This document shows positions 22,063-32,101 of a stretch of 40,089 bases of DNA, in pieces. The notes under the pieces are model-generated. The model was not told the origin of the DNA and searched no databases. It was given only the letters and a program-made list of their open reading frames with translations. This DNA comes from Zygophlyctis sp. KS116 (taxonomy: Eukaryota > Chytridiomycota). The stretch's first letter is position 1. Every line of letters starts with the position of its first letter. The position numbers and the translations under genes are program-made. The stretch lies in NCBI GenBank assembly GCA_054661495.1, contig BAAFSQ010000075.1, positions 1 through 40,089 of the forward strand, read 5' to 3'.

Positions 22063-22908
22063 TTAGTCAATCTTAAATTTCTGGACAGGATTAGTTTGAC
22101 CACCTAAAAGTCCATATATAGCAGCCATTATGGATCCAATTATGTAAGCAACAAAATATAGTGTAATAATCACCAATGATCCAATCACAAAAACAATCCC
22201 TCCAACTACAGCTGAAATAAACTGAAAAACTTTTAGTAGAGGTGATTTTTTAGGTAGCCCTTGATTTTCCCCATAAGAAGATAAAGATTTAGTAATAGCT
22301 TCAGATCCTAAAAGTATACTTTGCGGCAACGAACAAGATTCTTGAGATCTTGGAAAAGATTTGTGGACAAATTTCTTAAACTTTTGAATCTTTTCTAGAA
22401 CAGTATTCTCTAATCCCTTCCATACATGAATCACTGATTGAACCCATCTTGGCAATATTTTACTAAAACGTGCCAAATGATCTGCCAGAGTCTCTTCCCA
22501 TTTGTCCTTTACTGCTTCAGAACATTCATATTTTTCTTCATCAGAGACTTGTCCATATGCCGATCTATTTTGTTTGAATCTGTTGACTATTATTCTTAAA
22601 TCGTCTTCAAAAGCTCTAGTTAGATTCTCTTTAAAGCCAGATATTTTATCTCTCAATTCCTTGGACACTATAGCATGACGTTTCAATAGTAGAATAGAAT
22701 CCAATTTCTCCATTGATTGTGCAATTGCTAAACTCAAGTTTCCCTTTACCATATCCATTAAATGGTTAAATCCATCATCATTTTTAACAATAGATCCTTG
22801 AGTGATCAAACCACTTTCTGCCAAATGAAGATCGCTTTCAGAAAGTATATTATTGCTAGAAACAACTCCACAGATCAAGAAAGATAGGACGGTTAGCAGA
22901 AACTTCAT
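22063..22908 (-). CDS. Orphan secreted or membrane protein with signal peptide and C-terminal membrane segment
   Basis: This single-exon gene encodes 281 residues. Residues 1-18 (MKFLLTVLSFLICGVVSS) form a classic signal peptide. The body is helical and charged with two long amphipathic stretches. Three Cys (in KYECSEA, in QESCSL and in the leader) are present, and NLSL and NLTR are N-glycosylation sequons. Residues about 228-272 are strongly hydrophobic (FQFISAVVGGIVFVIGSLVIITLYFVAYIIG) and could span the membrane once or twice. A short hydrophilic tail follows. The product should enter the secretory pathway as a type I or hairpin membrane protein. No family is recognised; a lineage-specific surface protein is possible. 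Confidence 0.7.
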   Translation of the reverse strand: MKFLLTVLSFLICGVVSSNNILSESDLHLAESGLITQGSIVKNDDGFNHLMDMVKGNLSLAIAQSMEKLDSILLLKRHAIVSKELRDKISGFKENLTRAFEDDLRIIVNRFKQNRSAYGQVSDEEKYECSEAVKDKWEETLADHLARFSKILPRWVQSVIHVWKGLENTVLEKIQKFKKFVHKSFPRSQESCSLPQSILLGSEAITKSLSSYGENQGLPKKSPLLKVFQFISAVVGGIVFVIGSLVIITLYFVAYIIGSIMAAIYGLLGGQTNPVQKFKID

Positions 22909-23267
22909 TTTTTAAACTGATGATCTGTCAAAGCAATTGTGGGCAAGTGATTCAAAGCATTAAGCTGCGTAGATTTTGCAATTTGTAAATATTATCTGTA
23001 TGACTTGTGATACTAAAATACTTTTCTAAATTTAAATCAGCATTCATTAAATCCAGTATACCACTGCTCATTCAAAACTACGGAGAAATCTAACCGACTT
23101 ATCCCTAAAAACGACATGATCGTGGATCGGATTGCATTTAGACTATAGAGCATTAAAGAATTAAATATATGCACAATAGATCGGCTAAGAAGCATGTCGT
23201 TCAGATACATAATGCATCATATATCTGCAAATTCAAAGACTGAGCGTTTAGGAGCTGAAGTGAAGAA
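22909..23267. other. Divergent spacer upstream of DRG1
   Basis: This 359-bp gap lies between the start of the orphan membrane protein and the DRG1 start. I see no ORF, tRNA or strong inverted repeat. It presumably holds both promoters. Confidence 0.5.
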
Positions 23268-24448
23268 ATGTCGTCAATCTTGGAAAAGATCAAGGATATA
23301 GAAAATGAAATGGCCAAGACCCAGAAAAACAAGGCCACATCTCATCATTTAGGTATCTTAAAGGCAAAGCTAGCAAAATTAAGGAGAGAGGTATTTAATT
23401 GTGGGTTAATGTTAGTTGCTCACTCCGACATCATCAGGAGGAGGACCGGGAGTTGGATTCGATGTGGCAAAAACAGGTGTAGCTAGAATCGGATTTGTTG
23501 GATTTCCTGTAATAATGCATTCTTAAATTTTAGTCTGTTGGAAAATCAACTCTTATGTCCAAGTTAACAGGAACACATTCAGAAGTTGGGGCTTATGAAT
23601 TCACTACTCTTACGACTGTGCCAGGTGTTATACAATACAAAGGAGCTAAAATTCAAATGCTTGATCTCCCTGGGATTATAGAAGGGGCAAAGGATGGGAA
23701 AGGTAGAGGACGACAAGTTATTGCAGTAGCTAGAACATGTTCTCTTATTTTCATTGTTTTAGATGTTTTAAAGCCTTTAGGGGATAAAAAGGTTATAGAA
23801 AGAGAATTGGAAGGATTTGGAATTAGACTTAACAAGAAGCCACCAGCTATAACCTTTCGCAAAAAAGAAAAAGGTGGAATAAACATGACAAGTCAGGTTG
23901 CATTGAGTCATCTAAGTCAAGACTCTGTAAAGGCTATTTTAAGTGAATATAAAATACACAATGCAGATATCTCTTTTAGATGTGATGCTACTGCTGATGA
24001 GCTAATTGATGTTTTGGAAGGGTATATATTTTTTTTCTAATGTTTTAGAAATCGTATATACATTCCTTGTATTTACGTACTAAACAAGATTGATCAAATT
24101 TCAATCCAAGAATTAGATATTATTTACAAAATTCCACATTCTATACCTATTTCTAGTCATCATGAATGGAATTTTGATGATTTGTTGGCCAAAATGTGGA
24201 GTTATCTGGATCTAGCTAGAATTTACACAAAGCCAAAAGGACAATTACCAGATTATACCCAACCTGTTGTTTTAAAGCGTGGATCATGCTCTGTTGAAGA
24301 TTTTTGTAATTCTATCCACAAGCATATCCTCAAAGATTTTAGAAATGCTTTAGTTTGGGGAAGTTCAGTAAAGCATAATCCCCAAAAGGTTGGAAAGGAG
24401 CATATCTTGGAAGATGAGGACGTTGTCCAGATTCTTAAAAAGATTTAA
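23268..24448 (+). CDS. RBG1: Developmentally regulated GTP-binding protein DRG1/Rbg1
   Basis: DRG1 is a ribosome-associated OBG-like GTPase that works with a DFRP partner to resolve stalled translation. Four exons (25-, 25- and 27-nt introns) give exactly 367 residues, the length of human DRG1. The N-terminal helix is [23 protein letters not shown] motifs are G1 GFPSVGKST (split by the second intron), G2 YEFTTLT, G3 LDLPGI and G4 NKID. An S5D2L-like insert and a C-terminal TGS domain follow ([49 protein letters not shown]). All splices are required by the frame. Confidence 0.96.
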
Positions 24449-24573
24449 TAGACTATTTTTTTAAAAAATCTATTTCTGACCCATTAAACTATTCCCTCTT
24501 TTTAAAGATGATAGAGCTGTTAAATTTATAATAAAGTGTTGGAATTTGATACATTCTCATTACATACCAAGAA

Positions 24574-25200
24574 TTATTTATCCTTTCCTCGCATTTGAGT
24601 CATCCCAAATAGCCATTTTTGGTAAAGAGCAGCAGTGAGATTAACCCTCGGTTCTTTCATCAACTCTTCTAAAATTTCATAATGTCCATTTTTAGCCGCA
24701 AATCTTACAGCCTCATTATTAAGCGCAGCTGCATTAACTCTACGATCTTTTAGTAGCCTCTTAACAGTATTCAAATCACCATAACTAGCAGCTAATCTGA
24801 TTGTAATATTCTTATCTATAGCCGGATCAACTCGATCATCCTCTAAAAGTACTCTAACTATATTAAAATGCTGTCCGTGAGCAGCCATTCTGAGAGCCTC
24901 ACTTTCACATGCTGTCGGATCAACTCGAGAGTCCTTTAATAATCTCTCTACAATATCCACTTGACCATGACTGGCTGCTTGACGGATAGTAATATTATTC
25001 CCTATACTTGGATCTATTTCAGGATCTTTTAATAACTCTCTGACAGAGTCAAACTTTCCCTCTTCAGCTTGCTTGATGAGCCTTTTACCCAACGATTCCT
25101 GTTCCACTGCCCCTGGTTTTGATCTGCTTGATAATAACTTGGAATAAATAAGTGTCTGTAATTGATTCTTTCTAAATGCAAGTGATGATCTGACAAACAT
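24574..25200 (-). CDS. Ankyrin-repeat protein with possible mitochondrial leader
   Basis: A single exon encodes 208 residues from ATG 25200 (MFVRSSLAFRKNQLQ). The first about 30 residues are rich in Arg, Ser and Leu and lack acidic residues, like a mitochondrial presequence. Residues about 40-195 are roughly five ankyrin repeats of about 33-35 residues, with units such as GKFDSVRELLKDPEIDPS, GQVDIVERLLKDSRVDPT and GDLNTVKRLLKDRRVNAA. Loop positions alternate between NNITIRQAASHG-type and ESEALRMAAHG-type units, suggesting duplication of a two-repeat block. The partner is unknown. Confidence 0.75.
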   Translation of the reverse strand: MFVRSSLAFRKNQLQTLIYSKLLSSRSKPGAVEQESLGKRLIKQAEEGKFDSVRELLKDPEIDPSIGNNITIRQAASHGQVDIVERLLKDSRVDPTACESEALRMAAHGQHFNIVRVLLEDDRVDPAIDKNITIRLAASYGDLNTVKRLLKDRRVNAAALNNEAVRFAAKNGHYEILEELMKEPRVNLTAALYQKWLFGMTQMRGKDK

Positions 25201-25253
25201 TCTCTTGATCTGTTTCTGCGCAAGTCTTAGGTGTATCCGACACTTAAGTAGAG

Positions 25254-25994
25254 ATGCGAATCACATTCTTGGATCATTTAAAGAGCTTATCAAACAAAGT
25301 GTTGCAATTCAAGCCATTTATTGAATGGAAATCAAAGATAGAAAATCTAAACCAAATTGAAACCATGGAAATTATAGTCTCTGATGTTGATTTGTTTGGT
25401 GATAAAGTTGGATTTGTGAAAGCAAAGGCAATCTCAAAATCTAAAGATTCTAATCATTTAATTCCTGGTATATCATTTTTAAGAGGAGGATCTGTGTCTA
25501 TACTTTGTATATTATATCCTACTCAAGATTGTCAAGAAGAACCTAGAGTTATTCTTACTCAACAGGCCCGTTTACCTATTGGATCAGGCAATTTACTGGA
25601 ATTGCCTGCTGGAATGTTGGATGAATCAGGTGATTTCTCAGGAATCGCAGCCCAAGAATTAAAGGAAGAATGTGGACTTTTAATAGGTAGTGATCAATTA
25701 ATAGACTTGACTGCGTTGGCTTTTGATTCAGAACAATGGATGTATCCAAGTGCGGGAGGTTGTGATGAATTTGTAAAATTATTTCTATATAGAGAAAAGA
25801 AACCATTGACTGATATTCTTGCTCTAGAAAATCGTTTGACTGGATTGATTGAACACGGTGAGCGAATACATTTGCGTATTGTTAAACTATCTCAAGTTTG
25901 GAAGATTACACGGGATGTTAAAGCACATTGTTCACTTTATTTATTAGATCAACTTCAAAGAGAAGGGATATTAAAAGAGTTTCTAAATGATTAG
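25254..25994 (+). CDS. Nudix hydrolase, ADP-sugar pyrophosphatase type (NUDX14-like)
   Basis: A single exon encodes 246 residues. The Nudix box lies at about 117-139: GMLDESGDFSGIAAQELKEECGL, matching the plant ADP-sugar pyrophosphatase form (LPAGMLD...GDF.GTA.RE.EEE.G). The arginine of the canonical REUXEE core is glutamine here (QELKEE), while the metal-binding glutamates remain. Downstream landmarks of the same subfamily are YPSAGGCDEFVKLFLYR and LTGLIEHGERIHLRIV. The predicted reaction is hydrolysis of an ADP-sugar to AMP and sugar phosphate. ATG 25254 is the first in-frame start, only 53 bases from the divergent ankyrin gene. Confidence 0.85.
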   Translation: MRITFLDHLKSLSNKVLQFKPFIEWKSKIENLNQIETMEIIVSDVDLFGDKVGFVKAKAISKSKDSNHLIPGISFLRGGSVSILCILYPTQDCQEEPRVILTQQARLPIGSGNLLELPAGMLDESGDFSGIAAQELKEECGLLIGSDQLIDLTALAFDSEQWMYPSAGGCDEFVKLFLYREKKPLTDILALENRLTGLIEHGERIHLRIVKLSQVWKITRDVKAHCSLYLLDQLQREGILKEFLND

Positions 25995-26026
25995 ATCAAG
26001 TGAATTAGAGCCCTAAGTATTATAAG

Positions 26027-27201
26027 ATGACGGCGATAAACGATCCTGCTTTTGCTGTATCAGTCAGTGTTATTAAGCAATTTCTAAAAGATCAAGAAAT
26101 GTTTGAGACTCTAAATAGTTTTGAGAAAGAATTATCGCAAAAGAATTTGGAATTTAATAATCTTGAAATCCCTTCACTTTTACAATTGACTCAAGGATTC
26201 TTGGATTTGGAACTCAAGGAATGCATCAGCTCTAAAAATTCAACTATAGACAGATCGGTCGGATTTCCTGTTTTAAAAGATTCAATCAAGAGCTCTGCAT
26301 CTGTGGTCTCATGTGTTTGCTCAGATTCAGCATTGGTAATCGGTTCAACGGACAAAGTTGTTCGCATTTACAAAGATTTTAACAATGAGCCGATACATCA
26401 AATTAAGCAAGATCAGGTGGTACTATGTATGGATATTTGTAATGATTTATTATTGACTAGTGGAATGGCGGGTCAAACTCAACTTTTTAATCTAAAAACA
26501 CTTGAAATCGTTTTCAAATTAAAAGATCATACAAAGTATGTTTCAAGCTGTGGATTTTCAAAAGATGGCAATATGTTTTATACTGGATCGCATGATGGAT
26601 TTTTGAAAATTTACGATTTGGATCAGTCTGAACAAACTCAAAAGATGTCGCATTCTAAACAGTTCAAAGGTGCTATTGAAAGCTGTTGTATGGCTGATGA
26701 TGTATTGATATTTTATTTGATCATTAGTTGGTATATGTCTCTGTAAGAGGAGATTGCTTTATTCATGTGTTAAATTTAAAGGATTTTACATGCCTTGAAA
26801 GAAATATGAACAGCAATGGAGATGACTGGGTATCATTTACAGCTCTTCATTTGTCCATATCTCCTGATGGATCTAATCTCTTAATATTAACAGATACGCC
26901 AGCTGGAAGGTTTTTAGTTTTCAATACGTTAACTTGGAAAAAGGTCGCAGATATTTGGGGTGGTCTTACTGTAGATCGCTTTTCTCATCCAAGGGGGATG
27001 TGGATTGACTCAAGACATTTTTGTATTGGAGATGATGACGGCTATTTATCGTTATGGAACGTAGATGAATCAAAACACATTGGGAAGACTCGTGCTCATG
27101 AAGCAGCTATTAGAAGTTTTGCAAGATTTGGATCTTACTTATATGTAGGATCTTTTGATCATGGCGTTAGTTTATGGGATTTTAGAGAAAACGATGTATA
27201 A
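26027..27201 (+). CDS. LisH-WD40 repeat protein
   Basis: Two exons (26-nt intron after residue D of CMADD) give 382 residues. Residues about 8-38 form a LisH-like dimerisation helix pair (VSVSVIKQFLKDQEMFETLNSFEKEL). A linker leads into a seven-bladed WD40 propeller: VIGSTDKVVRIYKDF, LLTSGMAGQTQLFNL, CGFSKDGNMFYTGSHDGFLKIYDL, VSVRGDCFIHVLNL, LSISPDGSNLLILTDT, IGDDDGYLSLWNV and YVGSFDHGVSLWDF. I cannot place it in a named family; it is unlike Lis1, TBL1 or Smu1 in its inter-blade sequences. It follows the Nudix gene by 32 bases on the same strand. Confidence 0.7.
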
Positions 27202-27226
27202 CACATTATATTTTTTAAACAGGATC

Positions 27227-28116
27227 CTATTTCTTTTGAGGACTGAGAATTCCTTCTAATTGCGTCTGTTTCATAAAAAATTGTAACATTAAATACCTTT
27301 AATTGCACATTTGTCTTTTTTAAGAATGCAATTTCTTCAGAGTGTTTTCTTTCTTCCATTGCCCTTCTTTCTCCTTCACGTTTCTCAATAGCCTCACATT
27401 TTGTTTTCAATTCTAGAACCTGCTGATCAAGCCCCTTTTTCTCTTCTTCAAGTTCTTTGATCTAAAAATATTAATAAAAAATATTATACTCTTGCTTCCA
27501 TATCTGCCTTTCCTTGTTCAGCTTGTAGAGCCTTTCTCATACCAAATGCCACGCTGCTTTCATACAATGTTTGATAAGCAGCGATGGACATTCGAATCTC
27601 ATCTCTGATTCTAAGAAGGAGAAGTCCTCGCTCCTGGCATGATATTGTCACTTGGCGAATCAGTTCATCTATTGATTAACCTTTCACGATCTTACCAAAA
27701 GCCTGACCATACAGTTCTCTGCGGACTGGGCAAATTCCTGTTTCTCGAGCCTGTCTCTTTTGAAGCATTTGATCTAATTGTTCCTATAATTACACAGATC
27801 TGATAATACCTGGAGGTTAATCACATCTAAACGCGTTGCTGGAGTTGACGAAACTTTCTGGACCCAAAGTTGCCCTGTTTCTTCCCATTCGCTAATCACA
27901 TCATGGATTATAATCATACCGAGGAGGCAAAATAGAATTCAGAATATCTTCTGTCTGAGTTGGACTTTTTGGTCTGGTCTTATCTTCAACCGGCGGAAGT
28001 TTTTTTGGTGCTTTCTTGTTATCAGCAGCTCTCACAGAACCAGTCTTTGATGCATCGGTTCGAGACACTAGTACTGGATTGTCATATTTAATTAGAGATG
28101 CAGAAGTTTGTATCAT
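27227..28116 (-). CDS. DNALI1: Axonemal inner-arm dynein light chain p28 (DNALI1)
   Basis: p28 anchors single-headed inner-arm dyneins on flagellar doublets, so its presence implies a motile flagellum. Six exons (introns 28, 26, 27, 28 and 31 nt) give 249 residues (human about 258). Matching blocks are ASLIKYDNPVLVSR at the N-terminus, EDILNSILPPR, WVQKVSSTPATRLDV, KRQARETGICPVRRELY, CQERGLLLLRIRDEIRMSIAAYQTLYESSVAFGMRKALQ (conserved core), and a coiled coil ending in QLKTQLEGILSPQKK. Start is ATG 28116. It is convergent with the LisH-WD40 gene, with 25 bases between stops. Confidence 0.96.
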
Positions 28117-28185
28117 TTTAGAAATGACGTTTCCTCAAGAAATTCCCGATTTCAACTCAAAGAGAAAATGCAATATTCTAAAAAT

Positions 28186-30047
28186 TTATAAATTTAACTG
28201 CCTCCTTATATTAAGTACTTCAAGCATTGATGATGCATGTTCTTGTTCCATCTGATCTAAATCTTGCAGATGAGGGATTTGTTTCTGAGGGATAACGGGC
28301 AGATCTACACCCGTTTTAATATTTACTTTTATCGGTTTTTTAATTGATTGGGCATATTCCTTCATTCTATTCCTTTTTTCTATTCCTTTGGCAGCCTCCT
28401 GTGCGGAATAATTGGTATGAATTTGTGGGAGAATTATTTGTCCGCTTCCTGATGAAGGTCGACTTAAACTTTTCTGATGCATTTTTTCCGACAAGGTTTT
28501 TCTTAATTGTTCTGCATATTCAAGCTGTCTATTTTTTCTCTCGAGCTATATGTTATATTCTAAGAACTGATTACCTGTGCTCTATAACTATCACTATCTT
28601 TGTCAGGGCCTAATCTACCCAATTTAACAGGAATGAATTTGTTCTTTGTCTTTGAAATGGACGAAGACCTATCCATGGACATGATTGAAGATCCTGGTCG
28701 ACTTGAAAAAATACAACTATGAGCAACAGAATCCACCGGGGAACTATTACGATTGTAGCATATGGGGCTAGCTGTATTAGTATTATATGAAACATTTTTG
28801 TTTGGGATTAACGAGTACTGGTGGTATTCATTTGAATCTAATTATTATTGGCGCTTTGAATTACATTTAATTGTTCTATTATTTGAGAGTGGTGTTTTAT
28901 CTATTTCAGATGAACTATTAGTTTCCGAATGATTAAATGAATTTAAAATGATATTTGAGATGATATTTGGTTCAGATTTAGAGCGATCTTGTAATAAATT
29001 CTTCGACTGTAGGCTTTTTTGAATTTGAAAAGGGGTAAGAGCTGTTTTAGCGGCATTTTTTGCGCTGAAAACATTTGATATTGTGTCCCGAGCAGAACTT
29101 TTCTCAGCAGAATTTGTCATTTGCCTTTGATGTGGTATGAAAGGTAATATTTTCTTCGCATAAGTACTTCCTGAAGTAGTCTCTCTAGAATTTTCCAAAA
29201 TTTGAATAGATGCTTCCTGTACCAATTCATCTTCAAATGACTTTTTCTGAATATCATTCTGGTTACAGAGAATCTGTTTTGGCGGAGATATGTCGTACAG
29301 TCTTAGTATTTCAGGTGATATAACTCTTTTCTTAAAAGAAGATGAATGGCAGTGGTTTAAAGCCGGGGAAATTAAGTTTGAAACTTTTAAAAGCAATTCA
29401 ACTGTCCACTCTATACCCGGATATATATGTTCAGCAACTAATAGTTCCATTTGAGATGCAACAGAGTCATTGTTCAATGGATTAGTATCAGAATCATCCG
29501 GATCTGTTGCAGAGAAATCTTGGCGGATCGCTTTATCGTTTAGATCATCATTATCAGTTTCTTTGCAAATTTCATCATTCGAAATTTCTTGTGAAATTAA
29601 CACAGGTTGATCATTGGAGACGCCTTCTTTTTTCCTAAATATCATCATACTCAAAATTACCGGGGTATATTAGGCCTTTGTTGAATATTTTGGTCATTAT
29701 TGACTTTCGAAAGAGTTGCCTTTAAAGTTTCAATGTTTATATTTTCTGTTGATAAAGATGATGATTTAAATTGCTGGGCAGTTTTGATGATGGCCTCGTT
29801 TGTTAAATTATTTGATATTTCTCTAGATTTTCTATCCCATAGCTTCACTTTACGTTTATCTTTCCATTTTCTAGTAATTAAAGGAATTTCCCTTGATCTC
29901 AAAGACTTGATCAGTTGATTTTTTCCAAGATCATCATTGGCAATCTTATGAACTGTTCCATCTTTTCCGGTAATCTTGGCTTTAGATCCTAACTATTGAT
30001 TTAACATTAAAACGATTTACCCTCTCAAGAAAATTGGAATTGCTCAT
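28186..30047 (-). CDS. Unassigned coiled-coil protein beside p28, possibly ciliary (JHY-like motifs)
   Basis: Five exons with 28-, 26-, 27- and 29-nt introns give 583 residues from ATG 30047 (MSNSNFLERLGSKAK). One intron (27 nt, containing TAATAATTAG) hides two in-frame stops, so splicing is essential. Most of the protein is polar and disordered. The C-terminal 150 residues hold two related basic helices, RKNRQLEYAEQLRKTL and EKRNRMKEYAQSIKKP, each beginning with an [ER]KxR..EYA core. Similar motifs are seen in ciliary coiled-coil proteins such as JHY and CSPP1, but I cannot assign the family. It lies upstream of p28 on the same strand, 69 bases apart. Confidence 0.65.
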
Positions 30048-30110
30048 ACTAAACGGAGATTTAGCAACAAATGTTCCGTATTTATTCTTTGGTTAATTAA
30101 ATGATCTAAA

Positions 30111-31842
30111 CTAACGGATCGCTAATTTAGATGTCGCGATTGCTAAATCTTCATCTTCAATCTTCTTTTTCGCTTTTGGCTTTGCCTCAAATGTTTTCCA
30201 AAACTTTAAACTTTCATCAGCTGCGCAAGTCGCCAATGTCTGACCGTCTGGGGACAATGAACTGTGAAGAATTCTAGTATCATGGCCTTCTAAATCTGCT
30301 ACTTTGTTTAGAGATGGATATGACCATATTGTTAGATGGTTATTAGGGAATCCATGAGTAGAAACAAGCTCTTTATATTCTCTTGACCACTGAAGAGACG
30401 TTACTTGCGACTCTGTAAGGATTGATGCGATTTTCCCACTAGTCGAAGTATTCCAAAAATTAATAGTTTTATCATTTGAACCTCCTCCTGTACAGAGAAG
30501 ATTAAGTTGCCATGGGCACCAAGCAATCGCCTAGATATTCATTCTAACTTTATTATACCTTTACAGCAGCTGTATGATTTCCTTTAGTCATTTTGGGCTG
30601 AGATGATCTAGCATCCCAAATATTTACTAAATTATCATTTCCTCCACTTGCTAAAAGCTGACCATCTGGTCTCCATTTTAATCCACAAACTTCAGCCGTA
30701 TGCCCACTAAATTCTCAAGATAAAGAAATTACATTAATTCACTAACCTTGTGTCTTGCAATACGTACATCATGATTCCAAATACTCCCATCTCTAGATCC
30801 AGAAGAGACAATATGTTTATCCCATGATAATACTCCTACTCTAGTAGCTCTTCCTTTCATTGATCTTATTTTTGATCCAGAATCAACATCCCATATCTGT
30901 GTATCCCCTGAATTTAATCCTACTGCTAGATATGATCCATCTGTTGTCCATTGTAAAGATGTAATTGGATCGGTCTCAACAGAAGATAAAAATTCCTGAA
31001 CTGCTCCAGAATTCGCATCCCATAAATAAACAGTATTTTCTAATCCTACAGCTAATAAATTTCTCTGAGACCAATCCAAAAGATTAAGATAATAATCATC
31101 CCTATATATTAGAAACCAATAAATTAGATCTTACACCATCCCTGGTGCATCCAAAACTCTTTCAGCCGAAGCTGGAATTTTTCGTTTTGCATTTTTGCTG
31201 TTTGGACCTTTTAATGGCCTATTCCATGTAGTTCTCAAATCTTCTTTTTTTGCCATTGGAGGCTGATCTTTAAATGCCAAAATACGTTGATCTAAAGCCA
31301 ATCCACACGCTTTAGCCATTTCCTCTTGATAAGTAAGAGTATCTACATCCAAATGTTTTGATTGACCATGGTCTAATAAATTAAATTGCGAAGAGACCAT
31401 ATCCATAATTTGACGATTTGGAATAAATCGATCATACTATTTTTTTACAAATACTGTATACCTTTTTCTGCTCTGATTTTTTCTTACAAGGCGAGTCTGA
31501 TGCAATAGGACCAATTGCCTCTTTCTTTAAATTAGATTTTTTAGGTGTATTAGATCTCTTATCAAGAATCTTTTGACTTAATGGAGATAACACTTGAGAA
31601 GTTCGCGTCCTTGTCTCCTTGGAACCACTTGATACAGTTTTTGACGGTGAGCCTGTAATATGAACAGTCTTTTGAAGTGGTGATATATTATTTTTACGTA
31701 ATGGGGAATTCGCAACCTTTTTATCAAGCGGCGAACCTGTTCTGTTGAGTCTACGAGGTGTTTTCGCCAATGCATGCTGGACAGACTTTTGCCACATTGG
31801 AGACAGTCCTTGGATTGGAGACTTTGACTTTGGAGTATTCAT
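30111..31842 (-). CDS. CDC20: APC/C co-activator Cdc20 (Fizzy)
   Basis: Cdc20 brings substrates to the anaphase-promoting complex. Five exons (introns 25, 33, 26 and 28 nt) give 539 residues. The N-terminal about 130 residues are basic, with many SP/TP sites (KSPIQGLSP, TGSPLDKK, NSPLRK, ISPLQK, LSPLSQK). The first splice creates the C box DRFIPNR. Then come [31 protein letters not shown] (family signature), seven WD40 blades (NTVYLWDANSG, TQIWDVDSG, DGSIWNHDVR, SGGNDNLVNIWDAR, CTGGGSNDKTINFWNTSTG-like) and the C-terminal IR tail (LAIR), which binds Cdc27. The C box is DRFIPNR as in both Cdc20 and Cdh1; the spacing after it and the EVDTLTYQ-like region favour Cdc20, but Cdh1 is not excluded. 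Confidence 0.85.
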
Positions 31843-32101
31843 TTTTAACCGCGAAATTGACCGATATTATCAATGTAAAACCTGATAAATCAATTAAAAA
31901 TCAAAAATTTTATTCTAAAATCTAAAACAAAAGCGATGACTAACCTGGTTGATTATTCTAATGTAGATCTCTTGCAGGCTTTGGGCTTCGAGAAAATTTT
32001 ACGCTTTGCTTAAAGTCTTTTTGCCGTTTCAAATTTGGCTCGCGGAAACGAAAAGCAGATAATTCTTATCTTTGATCCAAAACTTGAAAAAAATTTCTAC
32101 A
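31843..32101. promoter_or_regulatory. Divergent promoter region CDC20/HMG factor
   Basis: These 259 bases separate the starts of Cdc20 and the HMG-box gene. I see AT-rich sequence with no ORF or strong repeat. Both promoters should lie here. Confidence 0.45.

Noticed and set aside
28845-28860. Tandem TAATAA as the end of a gene upstream of p28
   Set aside because: The same frame resumes at once, and a 27-nt GTAATT...ATTAG intron removes both stops, so the two halves are one gene.
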